DNA of 64,000 bases, from NCBI GenBank assembly GCA_003116975.1, contig BGKB01000216.1, forward strand, positions 1 to 64,000, read 5' to 3'. Under the pieces are notes generated by a model, which searched no databases, was not told the DNA's origin, and saw only the letters and a list, made by a program, of their open reading frames with translations. The position numbers and the translations under genes were made by a program. Positions 10,802-19,905 of this stretch are shown one piece after another. Position 1 is the first letter of the stretch. Each line of letters opens with the position of its first letter. The DNA is from Aurantiochytrium sp. KH105 (Eukaryota > Sar > Bigyra > Thraustochytrida > Thraustochytriidae).

Positions 10802-11599
10802 TTACCAAAGCGCGCTGAGAAGCATGGCAGCCGCAGAGAGCAGGCCGATCTCCATGGTTGAGGATGCCGAAGGGGCATTTGCAGTAGGAGCGATGGTGGG
10901 CGCAAGGGTGCAGTTCGTGGAGTTGAAGTCACAGTCAGGGTCCTCGCGGATATCAATGTCCAACGTCGGCGCCTCCGTGGGGCCCATAGTCGGCGCCTCA
11001 GTAGGAGACGCGGTAGGCGAGTCCGTCGGCGAAGACGCCTCCGTGGGGAGGGGCGTCGGGGACGTGTCTTCGGTCGGACCCGAGGTCGGCTCGCTCGTTG
11101 GTGTCATGGTGGGCATCATCGTCGGGGCGCTCGTCGGGACACATACACCATCAGAGGTGCACGAGCCGGTGCAGCCCGAGTTGGAAAAGTCGCACGTTGT
11201 CGAAGCACAGGCGTCCACGCACTGATTCAAGTTCAGGCCAGCAATGTCCGGCATCGAGATACTGGTGACCGTTCCCAAGTTGGTAATGGCGGTGTTCAGA
11301 TTCTCAATGTCGTACGACTGATCAAAGACCCAGCCGTCGCTGGAGCCGACGGTGATGCTCGTAATAGCAAAGCTCGAGCAGGTAATGTAGCCCTTAGCCT
11401 GGGGGCAGCGATTGTTGCAAGGGCCTTCGTCGGTGGCAAAGCTTGCGCATTTGCTCCAGCCAGATTTTTGAAAGGCGAGCGACAGCTCGTTCCAGAGCTC
11501 ACAGGATTTCCTATGGTTCTCATTATCCTGTGAGCAGGCGGCGCTCGCGTCCTTGGCGAGAAGAGCCAAAGCGGCCACCACGAGGATGATGCGCGACAT
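10802..11599 (-). CDS. Family gene C: one 12-Cys module, PT stalk, GPI-type tail
   Basis: 265 residues. Signal peptide (about 1-20, ending DASAA), one 12-cysteine module (about 21-155), a stalk of PTEAPT-type units (about 156-210), and a membrane-proximal loop with two cysteines and two sequons (NST, NCT). The tail EIGLLSAAAMLLSALW fits a GPI signal. The module is nearly identical to module 1 of neighbouring gene D, while the parts after the module are unrelated. This indicates a recent duplication or gene conversion limited to the 5' half. Convergent with gene B and tandem with gene D. Likely a surface protein of unknown function. Confidence 0.85.
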   Translation of the reverse strand: MSRIILVVAALALLAKDASAACSQDNENHRKSCELWNELSLAFQKSGWSKCASFATDEGPCNNRCPQAKGYITCSSFAITSITVGSSDGWVFDQSYDIENLNTAITNLGTVTSISMPDIAGLNLNQCVDACASTTCDFSNSGCTGSCTSDGVCVPTSAPTMMPTMTPTSEPTSGPTEDTSPTPLPTEASSPTDSPTASPTEAPTMGPTEAPTLDIDIREDPDCDFNSTNCTLAPTIAPTANAPSASSTMEIGLLSAAAMLLSALW

Positions 11600-12906
11600 T
11601 TCTACTTGATAGGTTTCCGTTCAATTCAGTCTATGCGCAAGCTTACTTGTCAACAAGAAGCAGGTATTCTCGTCTCGTTGAGCAATTGAGGTTTGCTGGC
11701 CATTGACGAGGTATGCTTGCCAATGGACACCCAAGCGTCTCTTGTCGGCCAGAGGAGTGCATCTCGCGTGTCACTTATATGACGCCTGTCGTTTCACGGC
11801 TCGTGAGGTGTATTTTGTATCCTTTTGGAGTTTCATGGTGGTTTCTTCTCCTCATTTATTATACTCTAGAAAGGAAAATTAGTCACCGCTGAATCGTAGC
11901 ATGACCCCCTCGCGCAACCTCTCTGTACTCTTTCGGCCCCCTTAAAGCACTGCGACCCAGCTTTGTCCCAACGGCTCTACCGAAGCGAAGAAACCGAACA
12001 TTGGACAGGCCCTCGACGCGAGCGTCACTCCATCGTTCTTGCACTTGATAGTAAATAAAGCAGAGCATAAATGGTCTGGCTTGCTCAAAACCCACGAGGC
12101 GTTACCATTTACCTCTGGGGGCAACGCAGCTGGAGTAGCAGCTGTCTACTCGAGGAAGGAAGACCTCGCGAGACTCGCCATCCAACTCATTTCCCGAGCA
12201 GGCAGTCTCCGTACGAAGAGCCAGAGGTGGGAGGGTCAGAGCTTGAGCTCAACGGAACCATGCGTGCGTATGTTCGTTGCGAGTTTTAGTGCAATGACTG
12301 CGTGGCCCTTGCGGCCGCATGCTCAGTAGCAGCTGCAGATAGATGGACAGACAAACAAACAGACTGACATCGGAATGCTCAGCTTCTTTGTCAGTAGTAT
12401 TATGCGCTAAAAGGATGACGGGCCGAGGCTAGAACACGCTCTGTCCGTCGCTTTGAAAAATTTCTCCAAAGCTCAAGGTTCGACATCAAGCATCGTCAAG
12501 TTGTTACTTTGTTTCAACGGCTCTCTGCCTGCTACGAAAGGAGGGACATGAATGAGTTCGTCAGTCACTTGAGACGTTCCGAGCCAAGGGCTCTGATGGC
12601 CAAGTGACATGGCCTTCTGGGCCATGCAGCAAGCTTCAGGCACCTTAGGCACAGATAGCTCTAGGCCTTACTGTGAGGCGAGTCGATGAGGGCCAAAAGC
12701 CAAGGGCTTCGGAAACGGCACAGCAGCGCGCCAAGGCGAGTGAAGCAACAGGATACTAGGCCTATTAGAAACATATGAAAAGGAAGAGGGAAAAGATAAA
12801 AGCTTGGACAGCGGTCCGAAAACAGGTATTCTAATTTGCTCTTTGTCTTTTTTTCAGACTATGCATCCTGGCCAGACTGGTAGCAGTAGCCTAGGGATGA
12901 GACTTT
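11600..12906. other. Intergenic stretch between genes C and D
   Basis: It contains the presumed promoter of gene C; a TATA-like CTTATATGA lies at about 11775, roughly 175 bases upstream of its ATG. Short ORFs around 11883-12330 show no recognisable domain, and I see no gene. Confidence 0.4.
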
Positions 12907-13881
12907 TTACTCGAGACAGCGTCCATTGTTCGTGCATTGTCCAGTGCAAGTCGAGCGCGTGAATCTGCAGCGAAGAGTGTTGCAAATCGTCGGGAGGCAC
13001 TGATTGAGGTTCAATGAAGCTTGACGACGAATCAGAATGAGACGAAGTCGATGGTATCGTTTGAGTTCGAGAAGTGCATCCTGAAGAGGCCCGAGATCGC
13101 TAGTACCGTCGTATGAAAGCCCATTCTCTTCGATAAAGTTGATGACAGTGATGCGGCCGCGATAGCAGCGAACGAGACCTTCCTTTTTGGGGCATGCTCC
13201 ATAAGAGCAGGGATCCATATTGCGGAAATCGCCACACTTGTTCCAGCCATCCGACTGAAAGGCGTGTGCGAGAAGATTCCAAACCCTGCAGTTGCGGTAT
13301 CTGTAGCCCGCTTTGTAGTCGCAGTTCATTTCAGTCGGCGGGTTGGTGGGCGCAGGCGTGGGCGAGTCTGTAGGGGACGACGTGGGCTCAGGAGTTGGGG
13401 CAAGGGTCGGGGGTTCAGTCACGCAAACACCATCAGAGGTGCAGGCACCGGTGCAGCCCGAGTTGGAAAAGTCGCAGGTCGCCGAGCTGCAGACATCCAG
13501 GCACTGATTGAGATTAAGGCCTGCGATGTCTGGCATCGAGATACTACTTACTGTCCCCATGTCGGCGATGGCTGTGTTCAGATTCTCAATGTCGTACGCC
13601 TGGTCGTAAACCCATCCGTCGCCAGATCCGACGTTGATGCTCGTGATAGCAAAGTTCGAGCAGGTAATGTAGCCCTGAGCCTGGGGGCAGTTATTGTTGC
13701 AAGGGCCATCGTCGGTCGCAAAGCTCGCGCATTTGCTCCAGCCAGATTTCTGAAAGGCGAGCGACAGCTCGTTCCAGAGCTCACAGGCCTTCCTATGGTT
13801 CTCGTTGGTCTGTGTGCAGGCGGCGTTCGCATCCGTGATGAGCAACGCCAAGGCGGCCACCACAAGGATGATGCGCGACAT
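12907..13881 (-). CDS. Family gene D: secreted protein with two 12-Cys modules
   Basis: 324 residues from the ATG at 13881. An in-frame ATG 14 codons upstream exists, but it adds a basic stretch before the signal peptide, so MSRIILVVAALALL is preferred, matching genes B and C. Module 1 (about 21-155) is acidic (14 Asp/Glu, 4 Lys/Arg) and nearly identical to that of gene C. A short PT linker leads to module 2 (about 185-324), which is basic (21 Lys/Arg, 12 Asp/Glu), keeps 12 cysteines, and ends two residues after the last cysteine. There is no membrane anchor, so it is predicted soluble. Tandem with gene C (1.3 kb away). Confidence 0.85.
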   Translation of the reverse strand: MSRIILVVAALALLITDANAACTQTNENHRKACELWNELSLAFQKSGWSKCASFATDDGPCNNNCPQAQGYITCSNFAITSINVGSGDGWVYDQAYDIENLNTAIADMGTVSSISMPDIAGLNLNQCLDVCSSATCDFSNSGCTGACTSDGVCVTEPPTLAPTPEPTSSPTDSPTPAPTNPPTEMNCDYKAGYRYRNCRVWNLLAHAFQSDGWNKCGDFRNMDPCSYGACPKKEGLVRCYRGRITVINFIEENGLSYDGTSDLGPLQDALLELKRYHRLRLILIRRQASLNLNQCLPTICNTLRCRFTRSTCTGQCTNNGRCLE

Positions 13882-15011
13882 GCTCACGCGTCGCGCTTGT
13901 CGATCGTTTGCCTTTCGAGTCACTTGCCTGGTTCTCCTTCCCTATCCTCACTCTTATCTTTGCAGTTCCGGGTTTACGGAATGAGCCAATGGACACCTTT
14001 CGATCTCATCATGAATGCTTGGTTCACATCTCACCTTTTTCCGCGCCGCGCCGTAAATATCACCAGGTAATCCAATAGGCGCTGCGCTTTCAATAGTGGC
14101 TGACCAAGTGGACGAGCCGGCCGCGCTGTCCGCAATCAAGGACGCGTCCGCGGCGCCACAGCGCCCGCTACGTTGAACGGATCTCCACCTCATTTTCTCT
14201 TTTTCTCATTCTCTTTTTCTCCCTTTTTTTCCCTCTCTCTGTAATCTTCGTCATGGATAGACTACTACTCCTCCTCGTGGGCGGCTGATGTCAAGGCTAC
14301 GGAGGCGCTGTGCAGAGATGGACTGTGTGCAACGATTCTGCGTCGCTGGTGGTGACGCAGACGGCGACGCGGAAACCAATCCAAGCTCGTCGCTTGCTCC
14401 GTTTGTTCTCTTGACCTGCATAGTTTTACTTCGGTGTCCTGCTCTCCGGTTCGAGCTTCCCTTCGGCAGCGGTAGCGAGTACAGGCCGAGCTGAGGTGAC
14501 CAAGACCTTTCCGGTCAGTTGGGCTACCCAATGAAGCAAGCATTCTATGAAACCACCGTCAACGAGAGGGAGGCCTCACACTCACAACTGTCAACAAGAA
14601 GCACTCGGTGAAGGCTCCCTCGAAGGCTTCGAGTCCGAGTTCAATGGATGGGTTTCGCAACGGATCATTTTGCAGAGCTCCAGCAGAACACCAGAGACGA
14701 TGTTTCATTTGTATGCGAGAATTACACTTGGCGAGTCAGAGTTTATCGAAGCTCAGGGATACTGGTCGGAGCTCAGGGACAGATCGCACACGCACGTTCA
14801 CAGCAGCATCGCCATACAGTACATGTTGCACTGCTATAATGATAGTGAGCTGGCTCGAAACAAGGCGATCGCGCGGTATTTCGCTTTGGATCGACCAAAG
14901 GATCGATCGACTGACGTACTGTTCTGTTAGTCGGCAAAAGGTCAAGTTTTGTTACAATAGCAAGGAACACAAGAGAAAGGGAAAACATGTTAGAGGTATT
15001 TTGTTCTTTCT
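13882..15011. other. Intergenic stretch between genes D and E
   Basis: No supported gene. The frame 14547-14930 (+, 127 codons) has no recognisable features. A pyrimidine-rich tract lies at 14195-14250. Confidence 0.4.
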
Positions 15012-16109
15012 TTAGGCCTGGCAATTGCCGCGTTTGTCAATGTTCGAGAACGTGGATCCCTCAAAGTTGCACTGCAACACCTCGCAGATTCTGGGAAGGC
15101 ACTGGTTCAGGTTGAGGTTCTTCTGTTTCTTCAAGATGAACTTGCGCAGCGTCCCGACTTCCTCGAAGGCCTCCTGCAGCGGGGTGAGGTCGCGAACGCC
15201 GTCGTAGCTCATACCAAACTCCCTGGTGACCCGAACCTTGATAAGTCTGCCGCGCTCGTTGCACTTGACAAGGTTACGGTACTCCGCGCAGGACTCCTTT
15301 CCGTCGTGGTGGAGGCTGCACGGGTCTCTGTTGTAGAACCGCTTGCAGGCATTCCACTGCGAGGCGTCGAAGGTATCAGCGAAGGCGTTCCAGGCAGCGC
15401 ACTGGTGCCGACGGTGGCGCAAGGCGTACTTTTTGTTGCAGACCGGCGCCGGAGTAGGCGCATAAGTCGGCGGGAAGGTGGGCGCTGCCGTCGTAGGCGC
15501 CTCTGTGGGACTCGGGGTGGGCGGCGTCGGGGCGCCTGTCGTCGGGGCATTAGTGGGCGCTGCCGTTGTGGGCGCTGCCGTCGTGGGGGCGTCCGTCGGC
15601 GCGGCCGTGGTGGGCGCCGGAGTCGCGCATGATCCATCGGCGGAGCACTCGCCATAGCACTGCGAGTTCGAGAAATCGCATGCAATTTGAGAGCACATCT
15701 CGGGCATGCAAATGTCCATGTTCAGAGCAGGCTCATTTCCGATCGTAACTGATTGCAGGTAAGGGTCGTTGGCAACTGCTTCAGCAAAGGCTGAGAGATC
15801 ATTCTGAAGCGAAAGGCCAACATTCGAATTCGCGGCAGGGAACTGGATAGACGTGATTCGGAAATCACCCGTACTTCCCTCGCAAGTGAGAAATCCCTTG
15901 TTGCTCTCACAATAGCCGCAGCCAGTCCCGGACGAAGACGTTCCTGTGCAGACTTTCCAGTTTGAAGACTTCTCCCAATTCGGTCCATCGAAGGCCTCGC
16001 GGAATGCCAACCACGTTGCGCAGCTGACGTCATTCATTTTGCCGCAGCTAGTGGCCTCCGCTCCACTCAGGAGCATGGCCGAGACGGCCGCAAGGAAAAG
16101 AAGAGGCAT
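15012..16109 (-). CDS. Family gene E: secreted protein with two modules, second lacks a Cys pair
   Basis: 365 residues. Signal peptide (about 1-20, ending GAEAT), module 1 (about 21-165) with 12 cysteines, a long linker of AAPT and APT units (about 166-222), and module 2 (about 225-365). Module 2 has only 10 cysteines: the tenth and eleventh, normally in a CTGxC motif, are missing, and the segment reads STFSNIDKRGNC. Loss of exactly that pair suggests those two cysteines bond with each other. Module 2 is basic, as in genes B and D. No anchor is present, so it is predicted soluble. Divergent from gene F across 2.4 kb. The first module is the most diverged of the set. Confidence 0.85.
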   Translation of the reverse strand: MPLLFLAAVSAMLLSGAEATSCGKMNDVSCATWLAFREAFDGPNWEKSSNWKVCTGTSSSGTGCGYCESNKGFLTCEGSTGDFRITSIQFPAANSNVGLSLQNDLSAFAEAVANDPYLQSVTIGNEPALNMDICMPEMCSQIACDFSNSQCYGECSADGSCATPAPTTAAPTDAPTTAAPTTAAPTNAPTTGAPTPPTPSPTEAPTTAAPTFPPTYAPTPAPVCNKKYALRHRRHQCAAWNAFADTFDASQWNACKRFYNRDPCSLHHDGKESCAEYRNLVKCNERGRLIKVRVTREFGMSYDGVRDLTPLQEAFEEVGTLRKFILKKQKNLNLNQCLPRICEVLQCNFEGSTFSNIDKRGNCQA

Positions 16110-18496
16110 CTTGCTTGCTTGGCGTCACAACCACGCGCCCCCCTTGTTGACCCTGTCTGGTGACGCTCTGCCTAAGCCTGCCCTGGTTTTGCCCACACGC
16201 ACGCAATGTCCAGTTCAGGAATTGCTGCTTCAAGCGGCCAGTTCAGGTATTGCCCGTCAAAGTTCTGTGGCAGGCAACGTTGATCTGCGGACATCATCAG
16301 CGGTTTCTCAGCTCTCCTTCCAAGAGATCGTCCCTCCTCGTCCATCGTCTGACACCCTTTCAGCGCCTCAATATGTTCGTTAAAGTATCCGTTTTTCCGA
16401 AGCCCGCAGAACCCTACAGGAGGCACGCGGCCCGGCAATTCACGCCACAGAAAATATTACCGTTTTGAGAATGACGGATCATTCATGATCATGATGATTG
16501 TTGTCTCCCTGGAAGAGTGAGAGGGAGAGAGATCGACCTGCGGCCAATCGACTGCGTCTCTGAACGATTGCTGCGTCCATCATAGGCGCCTCGAGTGAGG
16601 TCGCTCGGTCCTAGGCAAGCGCCTGGAATGACGAGTAGTAGCCTAGGAATTTTGCCTAGCAAAGGTAGAGACGCGTCGAATGCCCCCATCAGCGATCGAT
16701 GGCGGGCCATCAGCGATCGGTGGCGGGCCATCAGCGATCGGTGGCGTGCCATCAGCGATCGGTGGCGAGGCTGGTCTATCAGGTGACGTGTCACGCGACC
16801 GCTACTGGCTTACTGTTAGGCCTGCAGGACCCCCCATAAAGCCCACATCTCATGAAGTTACAAGACGATTCTTCCTTTTTCCAAGAAAGGAGTCTGCGTG
16901 GCTTACGTTGGAATCTGCATCAATCAGGCATGATCTGGCAGTTTCTCTAACAGCGTCAGCGCAAACAGCAACGGATCGTCATCAAGCCGAATGGAAGTGA
17001 ACGCGATGAGGGCCAAACGCACCCATCCTCGATTGGTCAATATTGATTGACCAAGGCAGATGAAAGTTACTTGCGCTGCTTGCAAAGCTCCTTGCTCAAA
17101 GCTGGCGAGAAAGACATGATTCTCGCGCATTGTACCTTTGGGTCAGACAAGGTTGGCGATAGCACCGTCATCGTAGTAGTTAGAAGCCACGCGATCTGAA
17201 GTGTGATTTTATAATTAAAAGCACGTGTACCAGTAAATGCGCACGGAACAGTGCTGGCCCGGTGCTTCTTTGAAGCTACTAGTATGGAATAATCCTTGCA
17301 ATCATCCTTGCCATAGAAATTCGTAGGAGCAAGACGGGCGAAGCTTTGTCCCCGAAAGTCTGTCGCGGCTTAGCCAAGCCACGTGCTTGCATATACTTCT
17401 GGACCTTTCTTGGGGACCTCTCTCGGGATCATCCCGGATCGCAAATGTAGAAAGTCTGGTCTGGTCTGGTCTGGTCAAAATGTACTTCATTTCGGCGGTG
17501 CTTTTCGTCTTTCAACCCGTTGCGAGCCATCCAGGCTTCTGCAAGTGCGATTGGCTCAATATCGGCGACAACGAGAGCTCGTGCACCTGCTCTATAGGCG
17601 ATGCACGAGCCTCCCCTCTTTTTTCCTTCCTCTCTTAGCCCAAGAAGCCTTACGGTACTTGCCCAGGAAAAGAAGCACTTGGGCGCAAAGAAGCTTTGTC
17701 CACTGGGAAAGCCTGAGATGGATCCACCGTAACGGACCAACCAACGCAGAGCCGGACTAATCGAAAGTTTCATCAACGCAGCAAGCATGACACTCCGTAC
17801 CTTCTCCTTTTGAAGGTCGTCCCATGTTCCTGGCGTTGCGCCTACTGGCTAGCTGGCTGGATTTTTTTTCCCCACGTTGCCTGCCCACGCAGAGTCTCGG
17901 CTCCCCCCTGGCTGCAAGCAGTAAAGAAGTAAAACCGAGTCGGCCCATTTCTCTGTTGGAGACTTTGAAGCTCGTCACGCTCACGTGAGTTGATGCGCAA
18001 AAGAAACAGATAGCTCACGCACGCACGTCCTCCTGGCTGTCTGGCCCGGGCGGCCTTGCTTGGCCCGCATCGGCGAACGTGGCCGTGTGTCGATGCCATT
18101 GTGTCACAGTGAAACGTGCGGCCCAACGGCTATTTGGCCCGCAGAAGGCCACAGATCAATACACGGCTGATATTGGGAAAAACTCAAGTCTAACGCGCGC
18201 GACAAGGAGGGGGGACGGAGGAAGGGAGAGATGAAGGAGACAAAGAGACTTCGAGCGAGCGTGAGCCTGGACCTTCAACGGCCATGTCCCGCGCGACAGT
18301 TTCGAGATGGCCAAAGTCGTGCTTGGAGACGAAGAAACGCGAGAACACGCGGCACCGACGTCTCTCGCGCGAGAAAATTTGAGCAAACCCATATTCAAGC
18401 AATCGGACTCCCAAGACAAATCGATCCTTTGCCAAGGCCCGCAAAACAGCGCAAGGCTTGCTATTGAATAAAAAGCAACCAATCGATTGATCGACG
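16110..18496. other. Intergenic stretch between divergent genes E and F
   Basis: It should contain both promoters. Seen here are the 21-base minisatellite (16688-16771) and a short GTCTG/GGTCTG repeat at about 17453-17476. There is also a 52-codon frame at 17480-17638 (+) beginning MYFISAVLFVFQP with four cysteines (CKC, CTC), which could encode a tiny secreted peptide but is unsupported. Nothing else was recognised. Confidence 0.4.
16688..16771. repeat. Minisatellite, four 21-base units
   Basis: Four tandem copies of a 21-base unit starting ATCAGCGATCG, with single-base differences between copies. No other feature is associated with it. Confidence 0.9.
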
Positions 18497-19417
18497 ATGT
18501 CGCGCTCTCTTCTTCTCGTTGCCTGCCTCGCCCTGCTCACGAAGAGCGCTCTTGGGTACGACCTTCCTGCCGAATGCGACATCGATGATATCGACAACGC
18601 AAAGTTGAGCTGTGCGTTCTACTATGAGCTTCGCAACGCATTTCAGGGCGACAGCTGGTCTTCGTGCAAAACTATTGATTACAGCAAGAGAATTTGCGGC
18701 CAATGCCCTGGCAACAAGGACTGGATTACTTGCTCGAGTGGCCTCATCACTTCCTTCGAGATTAAGAGCGAACAGAACTTCGTCCTCGACACGGACTACG
18801 ACCTCACCAACCTGAACGCAGTCATGACGGCAATGGCGGCTGGAGGATTTGATACCTTTACGCTTCAGAACCAGGCGTCTGCAGGTATGACCGAGTGCTT
18901 TGATGCGTGCTCTGATGTTACGTGCGACTTTTCCAGCTCAGACTGCTCTGATTCATGCACCACGAATGGCGTCTGCCCGACCTCGGCCCCCACTGACGCG
19001 GTTGCGACCCCGGCCCCCACGGATGCTGCCGCCACTCCGGCGCCTACCGACGCTGCCGCCACCCCGGCGCCTACGGATGCCGTCGCGACCCCGGCCCCCA
19101 CAGAACTTGCAACTCCGGCGCCGACCTCTGCTGACGAGACGCCCGCCCCTACGGACGAGGTCGTGACTACCACTCCTGCGCCCACGGCTGCGCCCACGGC
19201 CGGCCCCACGACTGCGCCCACGGCCGGCCCCACGGCTGCGCCCACGGCTGCGCCTACGGCCCTCGATGTTGACGATCGCGAGGAGGAGGACCCGTGCTCC
19301 AACTCGACTCTCGCCAACTGCACGATGGCACCCACGCTCGCGCCGACTTCCGGCGCTGGCATGCTCGAGGTTGGCGTGCTCTCGTTTGTGCTTGCGCTCA
19401 GCAAGGCCTTCTGGTAA
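18497..19417 (+). CDS. Family gene F: one 12-Cys module, PT stalk, GPI-type tail
   Basis: 306 residues. Signal peptide MSRSLLLVACLALLTKSALG, then one module (about 22-155) with all 12 cysteines. The stalk (about 156-255) is built of repeated ATPAPTDA and AAPTAGPT units encoded by near-identical DNA. The membrane-proximal loop carries two cysteines and sequons (NST, NCT) after an acidic DDREEEDP stretch, like gene C. The tail EVGVLSFVLALSKAFW fits a GPI signal. Predicted surface-anchored, partner form to gene E. The stalk DNA repeats make its length liable to vary between strains. Confidence 0.85.
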   Translation: MSRSLLLVACLALLTKSALGYDLPAECDIDDIDNAKLSCAFYYELRNAFQGDSWSSCKTIDYSKRICGQCPGNKDWITCSSGLITSFEIKSEQNFVLDTDYDLTNLNAVMTAMAAGGFDTFTLQNQASAGMTECFDACSDVTCDFSSSDCSDSCTTNGVCPTSAPTDAVATPAPTDAAATPAPTDAAATPAPTDAVATPAPTELATPAPTSADETPAPTDEVVTTTPAPTAAPTAGPTTAPTAGPTAAPTAAPTALDVDDREEEDPCSNSTLANCTMAPTLAPTSGAGMLEVGVLSFVLALSKAFW

Positions 19418-19905
19418 ATGGGAACGATTAACCACGTTCTCCAAACTTTAAACTGATGTTAATGCATGCCCCCCCCTCCCCATCTCTTTCTTTACAAAAT
19501 GGTGATCAAAACGCCAATTGTGCTTTCCTTTCAAGTTGCTTGCTACACAGCACAAGCAAGCCCCAAACAGAAAGTATTCGGATGAGCCCGGTGCGAGGAA
19601 ATATCGCTCGACGAACAACTACAAGCATCGAACTGTGAAAGCACACTGCTCTTGTCTCGTGAAACAATGTCGAGCAAATCCTATAGAACACAGTCGTCTG
19701 CGGTTGTGATAGTATACATGACGCAGTGAAAGAGATCGATCATAAAGTATCCGTCATCCATCAAAAATCTATAAACGTTGATGCCTCACATGATTGAAAT
19801 TCTACTTGCTTGCACTGTGGCTGGCTGTTCAACAGCAAGCAGTTTCTCCGCAACGGCGATAACGACAACGGTACCCCTGCGGTCGCGTCGCAGTCGTCCT
19901 GCAAA
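19418..19905. other. Convergent 3' region of gene F and CNOT10
   Basis: No gene is seen; it is expected to hold the 3' untranslated ends of both genes. Confidence 0.4.

Noticed and set aside
10609-10956. Ile-His-Ser-Phe repeat protein on the minus strand
   Set aside because: Pure translation of the ATGA microsatellite.
17480-17638. Possible 52-residue secreted cysteine peptide
   Set aside because: Too short and without relatives; kept only as a remark in the intergenic entry.
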